Below, in pieces: positions 1-5,754 of a stretch of 5,754 nucleotides of DNA. Source of the DNA: an uncultured Corynebacterium sp. Its GTDB lineage: Bacteria; Actinomycetota; Actinomycetes; Mycobacteriales; Mycobacteriaceae. The notes below the pieces were generated by a model. That model was not told the DNA's origin. It searched no databases and saw only the letters and a list, made by a program, of their open reading frames with translations. The number at the start of each line of letters is the position of its first letter. Positions within the stretch are counted from its first letter, which is position 1. Location: NCBI RefSeq assembly GCF_902489365.1, contig NZ_CABTZR010000110.1:1-5754 (forward strand), read 5' to 3'. A program made the translations under genes and the position numbers.

Positions 1-2437
1 AGAGCTGGCGCACGGCCTCCCAGTAGGGCTCCAGGTCGGAGACTGCCTTAAGCGAAATACCGGTATCACGCGAGGAGTTCGAGAACGCCGCGATGATGGC
101 GGACAGCGAAGGCTGGGAGGTGGTGCCCGCCAGCGGTGCGGAGGCACCGTCGACGATGTCGGCACCAGAGAGCGCCGCGGCGTAGTAGGTGGCCAGCTGG
201 CCGCCAGCGGTATCGTGCGTGTGCACGTGAACCGGCAGGTCAAACTCCTTGCGCAGAGCCATGACCAGCTTGGATGCGGACTCCGGACGCAGCAGACCCG
301 CCATGTCCTTAATGGCCAAGACGTGGGCGCCGGTGTTGACGATCTCTTCGGCCAGCTTGAGGTAGTAATCCAGCGTGTACAGCTTCTCATCCGGGGAGCA
401 CATGTCGCCGGAGTAGGCCATGGCGACCTCGGCCACGGTGGTGTTGGTCTCCAGGACGGCGTCGATAGCCGGGCGCATCTGGGTGACGTCGTTCAGCGCG
501 TCAAAGATGCGGAAGACATCGACGCCAGACTTTGCGGCCTCCTGCACGAAGCCGGTGCACACGTCGTTGGAGTACGGCGAATAGCCCACGGTGTTTCGGC
601 CGCGCAGCAGCATCTGGATGTTCTGGTTCGGCATGGCCTCACGCAGCAGATCCAGGCGCACCCACGGGTCTTCCTTGAGGAAGCGCATGGCGACGTCGTA
701 GGTGGCACCACCCCACGCCTCCACCGAGTACAGCTCCGGGGTCATGCGGGCGACGGCCTCAGCGGCGGTGACCAGAGCGGTGCCGCGCACGCGGGTAGCC
801 AGCAGGGACTGGTGAGCATCGCGGAAGGTGGTATCGGTGACCGCCAGAGCATCCTGCTTACGGATCTTTTCTGCCCACTTCTTCGGGCCGAGCTCCAGCA
901 GCTCATCGCGGGAACCGCGCGGCAGCTCGGAGTTAAAGTCCAGATCCGGCAGCTTATCGAAGGGGCGCAGGGTGGTCGGGCGCTCACCGTTCGGCTTGTT
1001 GACGGTCACGTCAGCGATGTAGTCGATGATGCGGCCGGACTCGTCCACAGCCGGCGGGGCCTTCAGCAGGTCCGGGTGCTCCGGAATGAAGCTGGTGTCC
1101 ACGCGGGTGTTAACGAAGTCCGGCTCGCGCAGCAGAGCACGCAGGAAGCCGATGTTGGTGGCCACGCCGGCCACGGTGAACTCATTGAGCGCGCGCTGCG
1201 CACGGGCCACGGCTTGTTCAAAGTTGACACCGCGGCAGGTCATCTTCACCAGCAGGGAGTCAAAGTTCGGGGAGATCTCCGCACCGACGGCCGTTGCACC
1301 GTCGAGACGCACGCCCGCGCCACCCGGCGAGCGGTACTGGGTCAGCGTGCCGGTATCCGGGCGGAAGCCGTTAGAGGGGTCCTCAGTGGTGATACGGCAC
1401 TGCAGCGCCGCGCCGGTGATGTGGATATCCTCCTGCTTCAGGCCCAGTTCCTCCAGGGAGAGGCCCGCGGCAATCTGCATTTGGGACTTCACGATATCCA
1501 CGCCCGTGACCTCCTCGGTCACGGTGTGCTCGACCTGCACGCGCGGGTTCATCTCGATGAAGACGTGGTTGCCCTTCTCATCCACGAGGAACTCGACGGT
1601 ACCGGCGCCCTCGTAGTTGATGTGCTCGCAGAATTTCACGGCGTCCGCGCAGATGCGGTCACGCAGCTCCGGGTCCAGCGTCGGCGCCGGGGCGATCTCC
1701 ACGACCTTCTGGTGACGGCGCTGCACGGAGCAGTCGCGCTCGTACAGGTGCATGACGTTGCCCTGGGAGTCAGCCAGAATCTGCACCTCAATGTGCTGCG
1801 GGCGAATCACCGCGGTCTCCAGATAGACGTGGCCATCGCCAAAGGCGGCCTCTGCCTCACGGGAAGCCTCAGCGCACTTAGTCTTCAGCTCCGCTTCATT
1901 CTCGATGAAGCGCATGCCGCGGCCGCCACCGCCGGCCACTGCTTTCACGAAGACGGGGAACTCAAAGTCCTTGGCGTACTCCGCCAGCTTGTCGACGTCC
2001 GTCGAGGGCTTCGAGTCCTTCAACGTAGGCAGCCCTGCTTCCTCCGCTGCGGCCACAGCGGCGGCCTTGTCACCGGTCAAGTCAAGGGTCTCGGCGGTGG
2101 GGCCGATGAACTTGATGCCGTTGTCACGGCAGGCGCGGGCCAGATCGGCACGCTCTGAAAGGAAGCCATAACCAGGGTAAATGGCATCCGCACCGGACTT
2201 CTTGGCGGCGCGAATAACCTCATCGATATCGAGATAGGCCTTGACCGGTTGGCCCTCGGTACCGATGCGCACTGCCTCATTGGCAAAGGCGCGGTGGAAG
2301 GAGTTGCGGTCTTCCTTTGGATAAATTGCAACGGTCTTGGAGCCGACCTCAAAGGCAGCGCGGAAGGCGCGCACGGCAATTTCGCCGCGGTTTGCCACCA
2401 AGATCTTAGAGAAGGACTTGTGGGCGGTATCAGACAC
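1..2437 (-). CDS. pyc: Pyruvate carboxylase, N-terminal 812 residues (runs off left edge)
   Basis: Biotin-dependent cytoplasmic enzyme that carboxylates pyruvate to oxaloacetate using ATP and bicarbonate, the main anaplerotic step in corynebacteria. The frame is open from a GTG at 2437 to the window edge. The protein begins MSDTAHKSFSKILVANRGE, the typical biotin carboxylase N-terminus. Visible landmarks: ATP-grasp glycine loop AGGGGRGM (about 168-175), HQKVVEIAP (from 242), and the active-site stretch EMNPRVQVEHT (295-305) with R299, Q301 and E303 in the positions expected for biotin carboxylase. A linker follows, then the carboxyltransferase domain with DTTFRDAHQ (535-543), AIKDMAGLL with the lysine K710 that is carbamylated in this family, and HVHTHD (737-742). 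By family alignment D540, K710, H739 and H741 should be the metal ligands. The family is about 1,140 residues, so the catalytic threonine, the tetramerisation region and the C-terminal biotinyl domain lie outside. The GTG start is supported by AAAGGA nine bases upstream. A two-subunit enzyme is excluded because both catalytic domains are fused. Confidence 0.97.
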   Translation of the reverse strand, partial: MSDTAHKSFSKILVANRGEIAVRAFRAAFEVGSKTVAIYPKEDRNSFHRAFANEAVRIGTEGQPVKAYLDIDEVIRAAKKSGADAIYPGYGFLSERADLARACRDNGIKFIGPTAETLDLTGDKAAAVAAAEEAGLPTLKDSKPSTDVDKLAEYAKDFEFPVFVKAVAGGGGRGMRFIENEAELKTKCAEASREAEAAFGDGHVYLETAVIRPQHIEVQILADSQGNVMHLYERDCSVQRRHQKVVEIAPAPTLDPELRDRICADAVKFCEHINYEGAGTVEFLVDEKGNHVFIEMNPRVQVEHTVTEEVTGVDIVKSQMQIAAGLSLEELGLKQEDIHITGAALQCRITTEDPSNGFRPDTGTLTQYRSPGGAGVRLDGATAVGAEISPNFDSLLVKMTCRGVNFEQAVARAQRALNEFTVAGVATNIGFLRALLREPDFVNTRVDTSFIPEHPDLLKAPPAVDESGRIIDYIADVTVNKPNGERPTTLRPFDKLPDLDFNSELPRGSRDELLELGPKKWAEKIRKQDALAVTDTTFRDAHQSLLATRVRGTALVTAAEAVARMTPELYSVEAWGGATYDVAMRFLKEDPWVRLDLLREAMPNQNIQMLLRGRNTVGYSPYSNDVCTGFVQEAAKSGVDVFRIFDALNDVTQMRPAIDAVLETNTTVAEVAMAYSGDMCSPDEKLYTLDYYLKLAEEIVNTGAHVLAIKDMAGLLRPESASKLVMALRKEFDLPVHVHTHDTAGGQLATYYAAALSGADIVDGASAPLAGTTSQPSLSAIIAAFSNSSRDTGISLKAVSDLEPYWEAVRQL

Positions 2438-2446
2438 TGGGAGTGA

Positions 2447-2452
2447 TCCTTT
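2447..2452 (-). promoter_or_regulatory. Ribosome binding site of pyc
   Basis: Reads AAAGGA on the minus strand, nine bases before the GTG at 2437-2435. It decides the start: there is no ATG in the upstream leader (2438-2564 on the minus strand), and the encoded MSDTAHKSFSKILVANRG has the N-terminal spacing usual for pyruvate carboxylases. Confidence 0.75.
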
Positions 2453-2469
2453 CAGATAAGCACAATACG

Positions 2470-2497
2470 AACTTAAGGATAGTGTCCGAGGCGACAA
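2470..2497 (-). promoter_or_regulatory. Possible pyc promoter
   Basis: On the minus strand TTGTCG (2497-2492) is followed after 16 bases by TAAGTT (2475-2470), which fits the loose TANNNT -10 pattern of actinobacterial housekeeping promoters. An overlapping alternative -10 is TATCCT (2481-2476), but it lacks a -35 at the right distance. A promoter is expected here because a strong terminator lies just upstream. The hexamer matches are modest, so the exact position is a guess. Confidence 0.3.
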
Positions 2498-2564
2498 CGC
2501 GGGCGGAAATCGATATACCAAACAACAGAAATTCTCGCACTGCAGGGGACTCGGACAAAGAGCT

Positions 2565-2604
2565 AAAACCAGCGCACGAAGAGAATCGTTCGTGCGCTGG
2601 TTTT
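2565..2604 (-). terminator. Intrinsic terminator of the prpDBC operon
   Basis: A perfect 16-bp inverted repeat (arms 2565-2580 and 2589-2604) encloses an 8-base loop. The inner 12 pairs are GC-rich (CCAGCGCACGAA) and the outer four are A:T, so the minus-strand transcript ends in GG-UUUU followed by AGCUCUUU, a classical Rho-independent terminator. It begins 45 bases past the prpC stop. The mirror arrangement (A run on one side, T run on the other) would also let it stop transcription on the plus strand, although no plus-strand gene is visible here. Confidence 0.88.
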
Positions 2605-2615
2605 ATGTTCTCTGC

Positions 2616-2636
2616 TAGCTAATGCTGCATTAGCTA
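2616..2636. repeat. 21-base near-perfect palindrome downstream of prpC
   Basis: Left arm TAGCTAATGC (2616-2625), a single central T at 2626, and the exact reverse complement at 2627-2636. It is AT-rich, starts 13 bases beyond the prpC stop, and precedes the terminator in the transcript. As RNA it can form about 9 pairs with a 3-base loop. As DNA it resembles a dimeric regulator site. No U run follows, so it is not itself a terminator. Function unknown. Confidence 0.6.
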
Positions 2637-2648
2637 ACTTTGCTTTTT

Positions 2649-3797
2649 CTAAATCTCCTTCGGCGGAACGGAGCGCTGCTCCTTGCCGTTGTAGGCAGAC
2701 AGCGGGCGGATGAGGGAGTTGTTTTCGTTCTGCTCCACGATGTGTGCGGTCCAGCCGGTGATGCGGGCCATCACGAAGATCGGGGTGAAGAACTCGATGT
2801 CGAAGCCCAGGATGTGGTACGCAGGGCCAGCCGGGAAGTCCAGGTTCGGCTGGATCTTGATGGAGGTGTTCTCGTACATGGTCTTAGCCATCTTCTCGTA
2901 CATCTCCACCCACTGCTCCTGGCCGTGGTCCTTGGCCAGCTCGCGGAAGGCAGCCTCCATGGTCGGAACGCGGGAGTCACCGTTCTTGTACACGCGGTGA
3001 CCGAAGCCCATGACGAGCTCCTTGTTCTTGAGCTTGTTCAGCGTCCACTCCTCTGCCTTGGCCGGGTCGCCGACCTCAAGGAAGTTCTTCATCACGGCCT
3101 CGTTAGCGCCACCGTGCAGCGGGCCCTTCAGCGCACCGATAGCAGCGGTGACCGCGGAGTAGGTATCCGACATCGTGGAGGTCACCACGCGGGCGGCGAA
3201 GGTGGAGGCGTTGAAGGAGTGCTCGGCGTAGAGGATGAGGGACTTATCGAAGGCCTCAATATCGGAGCGTGACAGGGCTGGGGAGCCTTCTTCCTCGCCG
3301 AAGACCATCCACAGGAAGTTCTCCGCGAAGCCCTTCTTACGGGAAGGCTCGATGTAGCCCTCACCGCGACGGCGGCGAATATCGAGTGCGACGATGGTCG
3401 GCAGCTTCGCCATAAGCTCCAGCGCGGTACGGCGGATGTGCTCGGAGTCCTTGGTGTACTCCTCCGGGTCCTGGGAGCCGATGAAGGAAACTGCGGTGCG
3501 CAGCACGTCCATCGGGTGGCAGGACTTCGGCATAGAAGTAATCAGGTCAATGAGGTGGCGGTCCAGGTGGCGCAGCGCCTTCTCACGAGCGGAGAAGCGT
3601 ACGAGCTCGCCCTGGGTCGGCAGCTCACCGTTCCACAACAGGTAAGCAACCTCCTCGAAAGAGCAGTAGCGTGCGAGCTCCTGGACCGGGTAGCCGCGGT
3701 AGGTCAGGGAGTTGGTCTCCGGGACGACCTTGGACACAGCGGTCTCATCGACGACAACGCCGTACAGGCCCTTGCGGATCTCTGGGGTCTCAGACAT
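2649..3797 (-). CDS. prpC: 2-methylcitrate synthase (methylcitrate cycle)
   Basis: Cytoplasmic enzyme that condenses propionyl-CoA with oxaloacetate to 2-methylcitrate, the entry step of the methylcitrate cycle. The 382-residue protein is full length for the citrate synthase family. AEHSFNAST (191-199, H193), GPLHGGANE (225-233, H228), GFGHRVYKNGDSR (264-276, the family signature, H267) and LDFPAGPAY (319-327, D320) supply the substrate histidine and the catalytic His-His-Asp set. R276 and R364 (in SLIRPLSAY) are the likely carboxylate-binding arginines. The ATG at 3797 has AAGGAG eight bases upstream. The stop is TAG. Sequence motifs alone do not separate methylcitrate synthase from ordinary citrate synthase; the call rests on its length (shorter than the roughly 430-residue main citrate synthase) and on its place right after prpD and prpB. 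Last gene before the terminator. Confidence 0.96.
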   Translation of the reverse strand: MSETPEIRKGLYGVVVDETAVSKVVPETNSLTYRGYPVQELARYCSFEEVAYLLWNGELPTQGELVRFSAREKALRHLDRHLIDLITSMPKSCHPMDVLRTAVSFIGSQDPEEYTKDSEHIRRTALELMAKLPTIVALDIRRRRGEGYIEPSRKKGFAENFLWMVFGEEEGSPALSRSDIEAFDKSLILYAEHSFNASTFAARVVTSTMSDTYSAVTAAIGALKGPLHGGANEAVMKNFLEVGDPAKAEEWTLNKLKNKELVMGFGHRVYKNGDSRVPTMEAAFRELAKDHGQEQWVEMYEKMAKTMYENTSIKIQPNLDFPAGPAYHILGFDIEFFTPIFVMARITGWTAHIVEQNENNSLIRPLSAYNGKEQRSVPPKEI

Positions 3798-3805
3798 GGT
3801 GTTTT

Positions 3806-3811
3806 CTCCTT
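3806..3811 (-). promoter_or_regulatory. Ribosome binding site of prpC
   Basis: AAGGAG on the minus strand, eight bases before the ATG at 3797-3795: a near-ideal site, stronger than that of pyc. Seven bases separate it from the upstream hairpin at 3819-3840, so the site stays single-stranded when the hairpin forms. Confidence 0.85.
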
Positions 3812-3818
3812 AAGTGGG

Positions 3819-3840
3819 GGCCTAGCGTGTGGGCTAGGCC
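3819..3840 (-). repeat. Hairpin in the prpB-prpC gap
   Basis: Perfect 8-bp inverted repeat GGCCTAGC / GCTAGGCC with a 6-base loop. In the mRNA it starts seven bases after the prpB stop codon and ends seven bases before the prpC ribosome binding site. It is followed by CCCAC rather than a U run, so it is unlikely to terminate transcription. An RNA processing or stabilising element, or a structure that keeps the prpC site open, would fit. The role is inferred. Confidence 0.6.
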
Positions 3841-3847
3841 GGGGGTA

Positions 3848-4780
3848 TTAGTCAAAGGTGGGCTTGTAGCTGTCCTTGGAGTACGTGAACACGCTCTGGT
3901 CGAAGGCGTTGTACTCGTCGTAGCGCACCAGCTCGTAGAGGCGGGAGCGGTGCTGCATGCGCTCGAGCCACTCCTCGGATTGCAGGCCGGTTTCCTGCAT
4001 GTCGCGGAGGAATTCTTCGGTAGCGCCCATGGCCACGCGCAGGGTGGATACCGGCCAGATGACGGCGTTGTAGCCCAAGTCCTCAATGCGCTTAGCTGAC
4101 AGCAGCTCGGTCTTGCCGAATTCCGTCATGTTGGCCAGCAGCGGGGTGTCCACGGCGGCACGGAACTTTTCGAAGTCCTCCGGCGAGTAGAGAGCCTCGG
4201 TGAAGATGAGGTCCGCGCCGGCGTCGGCATAAGCCTTGGCACGCTCGATGGCCTCATCGATGCCGTGGATGCCGGCGGCATCGGTACGCGCACAGATGAT
4301 GAAGTTCTCATCGCGGCGCTCGTTGACGGCGGCGGTAATGCGGCGAACCATGAGATCCGTCGGCACCACTTCCTTGCCATCGAGGTGACCGCAACGCTTC
4401 GGGTTGACCTGGTCTTCCAGGTGACAGCCGGCCAGACCTGCGTCTTCCAGCGCGGCGACCGTACGGGCGGCGGACATGGGCTCGCCGAAGCCGGTGTCGG
4501 CGTCGACAAGCACAGGCAAATCCGTGGCACGGGCGATGTGCCCAGCGCGCTGCGCTACCTCGGTGAGCGTGGTCAGGCCGATGTCCGGCAGGCCCAGGTC
4601 ATTGGCCAGCACCGCGCCGGAGACGTAGACGCCGCCGAAGCCACCGATGTCCTGAATGAGACGCGCGGTGAGCGGATTGAACGCGCCTGGCAGCGTGGTG
4701 ATTTCTGGTGCGTTCAGCGCTTCGCGGAAGCTCTTGCGCTTGTCCGCATTGCTGATAGTGGAACCAAACAGGCCGGCCAT
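3848..4780 (-). CDS. prpB: 2-methylisocitrate lyase (methylcitrate cycle)
   Basis: Cytoplasmic lyase that splits 2-methylisocitrate into pyruvate and succinate, the last step of the cycle. The 310-residue protein belongs to the isocitrate lyase/PEP mutase superfamily (TIM barrel). The signature KRCGH is at 128-132 with catalytic C130. VDADTGFGE (92-100, D93 and D95) and HLEDQ (120-124, E122) form the expected magnesium site. ARTDA (164-168), FTEA (193-196) and LLANMTEFG (214-222) are further conserved active-site strands. The length near 300 and the context separate it from isocitrate lyase (over 420 residues). The ATG follows the prpD TAA stop with no base between, and the ribosome binding site lies inside the end of prpD, so translation is probably coupled. 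The prpD and prpB frames are the same. Confidence 0.97.
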   Translation of the reverse strand: MAGLFGSTISNADKRKSFREALNAPEITTLPGAFNPLTARLIQDIGGFGGVYVSGAVLANDLGLPDIGLTTLTEVAQRAGHIARATDLPVLVDADTGFGEPMSAARTVAALEDAGLAGCHLEDQVNPKRCGHLDGKEVVPTDLMVRRITAAVNERRDENFIICARTDAAGIHGIDEAIERAKAYADAGADLIFTEALYSPEDFEKFRAAVDTPLLANMTEFGKTELLSAKRIEDLGYNAVIWPVSTLRVAMGATEEFLRDMQETGLQSEEWLERMQHRSRLYELVRYDEYNAFDQSVFTYSKDSYKPTFD

Positions 4781-5754
4781 TTAGAACACTCCCTTCGGGG
4801 TCTCGGGTGCGGTGGCGATGGCCTCGTCGGTGAGGCGAACGTTGAGCTCACTAAGGTCCGTGAGGTTCTCCAGGTCCTGCGCAGCCTTAAGGAAGCGCTC
4901 CTGTTCCTCCTCTGAGACCTTGCCAGCGGCCAGCTTCTTGAACTTGTTGATGTACTCCTCGCGGCCGAACGGGCGGGCGCCGAGCGGGTGGGCGTCGGCC
5001 ACCGCGCGCTCATCCTCAATGACAGTGCCGTCCTTGAAGGTGATGACGGCCTTGCCGCCGAAGGCCTTCTCATCCAGGTCGTTGGAGTGGTAGCGGCGGG
5101 TCCACTCCGGATCCTCAACGGTGGAAATCTTGTGCCACAGGTCGATGGTGTCCTGGCGGTGCTTGCGCTCGTCAGAGTAGGAGGTCTCGTAATCCCACTC
5201 GCCGTCCTGGAGGGCCACGGCGAAGATGTACATGATGGAGTGATCCAGGGTCTCGCGGGAGGCGTCCGGATCCATCTTCTGCGGGTCGTTAGCGCCGGTG
5301 CCGATGACGTAGTGGGTGTGGTGCGAGGTGTGGAGGACGATGGACTCGATGTCCTCCGTCTTCAGGCCCTTCTCCGCGAGGGTCTTCTTGAGAGCAAAGG
5401 CCATATCGATCGGGGCCTGTGCCTGGTACTCCGCGGAGTGCTCCTTGGTGTAGGTGTCCAGGATGGCGCGCTTTTCCTCACCCTCCGCCGGAAGGGGGAC
5501 GGTGTAGGTGCGCTCCGGGGAGTGGAGCATCCAGGCGATGAAGCCATCCTCGCCTTCCCAAATCGGGGCCGGGGCACCCTCGCCGCGCATGGAGCGGTCC
5601 ACTGCCTCGATGCCCATCTTGCCGGCAAAGGCCGGAGCATAAGCCTTCCAGGAGGAGATGAGGCCCTTGCGGGACTGGCGGGTGGCGGTCGTGGTGTGGA
5701 GAGCCTGGCCGATGGCCTGGTAGATCGTGTCGACGTCAAGGTTCAACATGGTGC
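4781..5754 (-). CDS. prpD: 2-methylcitrate dehydratase, C-terminal part (runs off right edge)
   Basis: MmgE/PrpD-family enzyme that dehydrates 2-methylcitrate to 2-methyl-cis-aconitate between PrpC and PrpB; cytoplasmic. The frame is open to the window edge. The ATG at 5749 is an internal methionine, not the start: the following residues (LDVDTIYQAIGQALHTTTATRQ) match the middle of PrpD proteins, which are about 480-505 residues, so roughly 170-180 N-terminal residues are outside. Counting from that methionine, conserved family blocks are RQSRKGLISSWKAYAPAFAG (24-43), YTKEHSAEYQAQAPID (100-115), HTSHHTHYVIGTGANDPQKM (139-158), ETLDHSIMYIFAV (165-177) and VADAHPLGARPFGREEY (249-265). The operon promoter and any regulator gene must lie to the right. 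No damage is seen in the visible part. Confidence 0.96.
   Translation of the reverse strand, partial: TMLNLDVDTIYQAIGQALHTTTATRQSRKGLISSWKAYAPAFAGKMGIEAVDRSMRGEGAPAPIWEGEDGFIAWMLHSPERTYTVPLPAEGEEKRAILDTYTKEHSAEYQAQAPIDMAFALKKTLAEKGLKTEDIESIVLHTSHHTHYVIGTGANDPQKMDPDASRETLDHSIMYIFAVALQDGEWDYETSYSDERKHRQDTIDLWHKISTVEDPEWTRRYHSNDLDEKAFGGKAVITFKDGTVIEDERAVADAHPLGARPFGREEYINKFKKLAAGKVSEEEQERFLKAAQDLENLTDLSELNVRLTDEAIATAPETPKGVF
4789..4795 (-). promoter_or_regulatory. Ribosome binding site of prpB inside the prpD end
   Basis: AAGGGAG on the minus strand, eight bases before the prpB ATG. It is made of the prpD codons for Lys-Gly-Val near the C-terminus (...TPKGVF-stop). It supports both the ATG at 4780 and coupling of the two genes. 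Confidence 0.8.

Noticed and set aside
215..2158. A 647-codon open frame on the plus strand opposite pyc, with similar long plus-strand frames at 2640-3272 and 4265-4915.
   Set aside because: Each is in exact codon register with the minus-strand gene, so its stop codons would require TTA, CTA or TCA codons in the real gene. These are rarely used here, so the antisense frame stays open through codon bias. The frame opposite pyc ends at 2158 exactly where pyc uses a TCA serine codon. The translated products show no recognisable family.
2438..2564. Riboswitch, leader peptide or attenuator upstream of pyc.
   Set aside because: There is no ATG in the minus-strand leader, no second terminator-like hairpin with a U run close to pyc, and no recognisable riboswitch core.
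2636..2643. AACTTTGC, resembling the core of the RamB (acetate/propionate regulator) site of C. glutamicum.
   Set aside because: The match ends there: the recalled consensus continues with AAA, while this sequence has TTT. It lies at the 3' end of prpC rather than at a promoter. Too short to call.
5747..5749. ATG that could be taken as the start of a 322-residue prpD product.
   Set aside because: The frame continues to the window edge, and the residues after this ATG match the interior of full-length PrpD, so it is an internal methionine of a gene cut by the window.
1..5754. Mobile elements, CRISPR repeats, tRNA or rRNA genes, frameshifts or signs of horizontal transfer.
   Set aside because: Coding regions fill all but about 260 bases, all four genes have intact family motifs, base composition looks even, and no direct repeats or transposase-like sequence were seen.

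Overview
The window is about 60% GC by eye and looks like ordinary chromosome of a Corynebacterium or close actinobacterial relative. That assignment rests on protein similarity recalled from Corynebacterium glutamicum Pyc and PrpD2/PrpB2/PrpC2, not on a search. All four genes lie on the minus strand, so transcription runs from the right edge to the left edge.

Layout in transcription order: (1) 5754-4781, the C-terminal part of prpD (2-methylcitrate dehydratase), whose beginning lies outside the window. (2) 4780-3848, complete prpB (2-methylisocitrate lyase), starting on the base after the prpD stop codon. (3) A 50-base gap holding a perfect 8-bp hairpin and a strong ribosome binding site. 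(4) 3797-2649, complete prpC (2-methylcitrate synthase). (5) A 211-base intergenic region (2648-2438) with a 21-base near-perfect palindrome, a strong intrinsic terminator and the presumed pyc promoter and leader. (6) 2437-1, the first 812 codons of pyc (pyruvate carboxylase), which runs off the left edge before the biotin-carrier domain.

How the genes work together: PrpC condenses propionyl-CoA with oxaloacetate, PrpD with an aconitase isomerises the product to 2-methylisocitrate, and PrpB splits that into pyruvate and succinate. Pyruvate carboxylase turns pyruvate back into oxaloacetate, the co-substrate of PrpC. The terminator suggests pyc is a separate transcription unit rather than part of the prp operon.

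I found no mobile element, CRISPR array, RNA gene, broken gene or unrecognised protein. The points worth a second look are small: the RNA or operator-like inverted repeats in the two gaps, the prpD-TAA-prpB in-frame junction, and the placement of pyc next to the methylcitrate genes. I do not see an undescribed system here.
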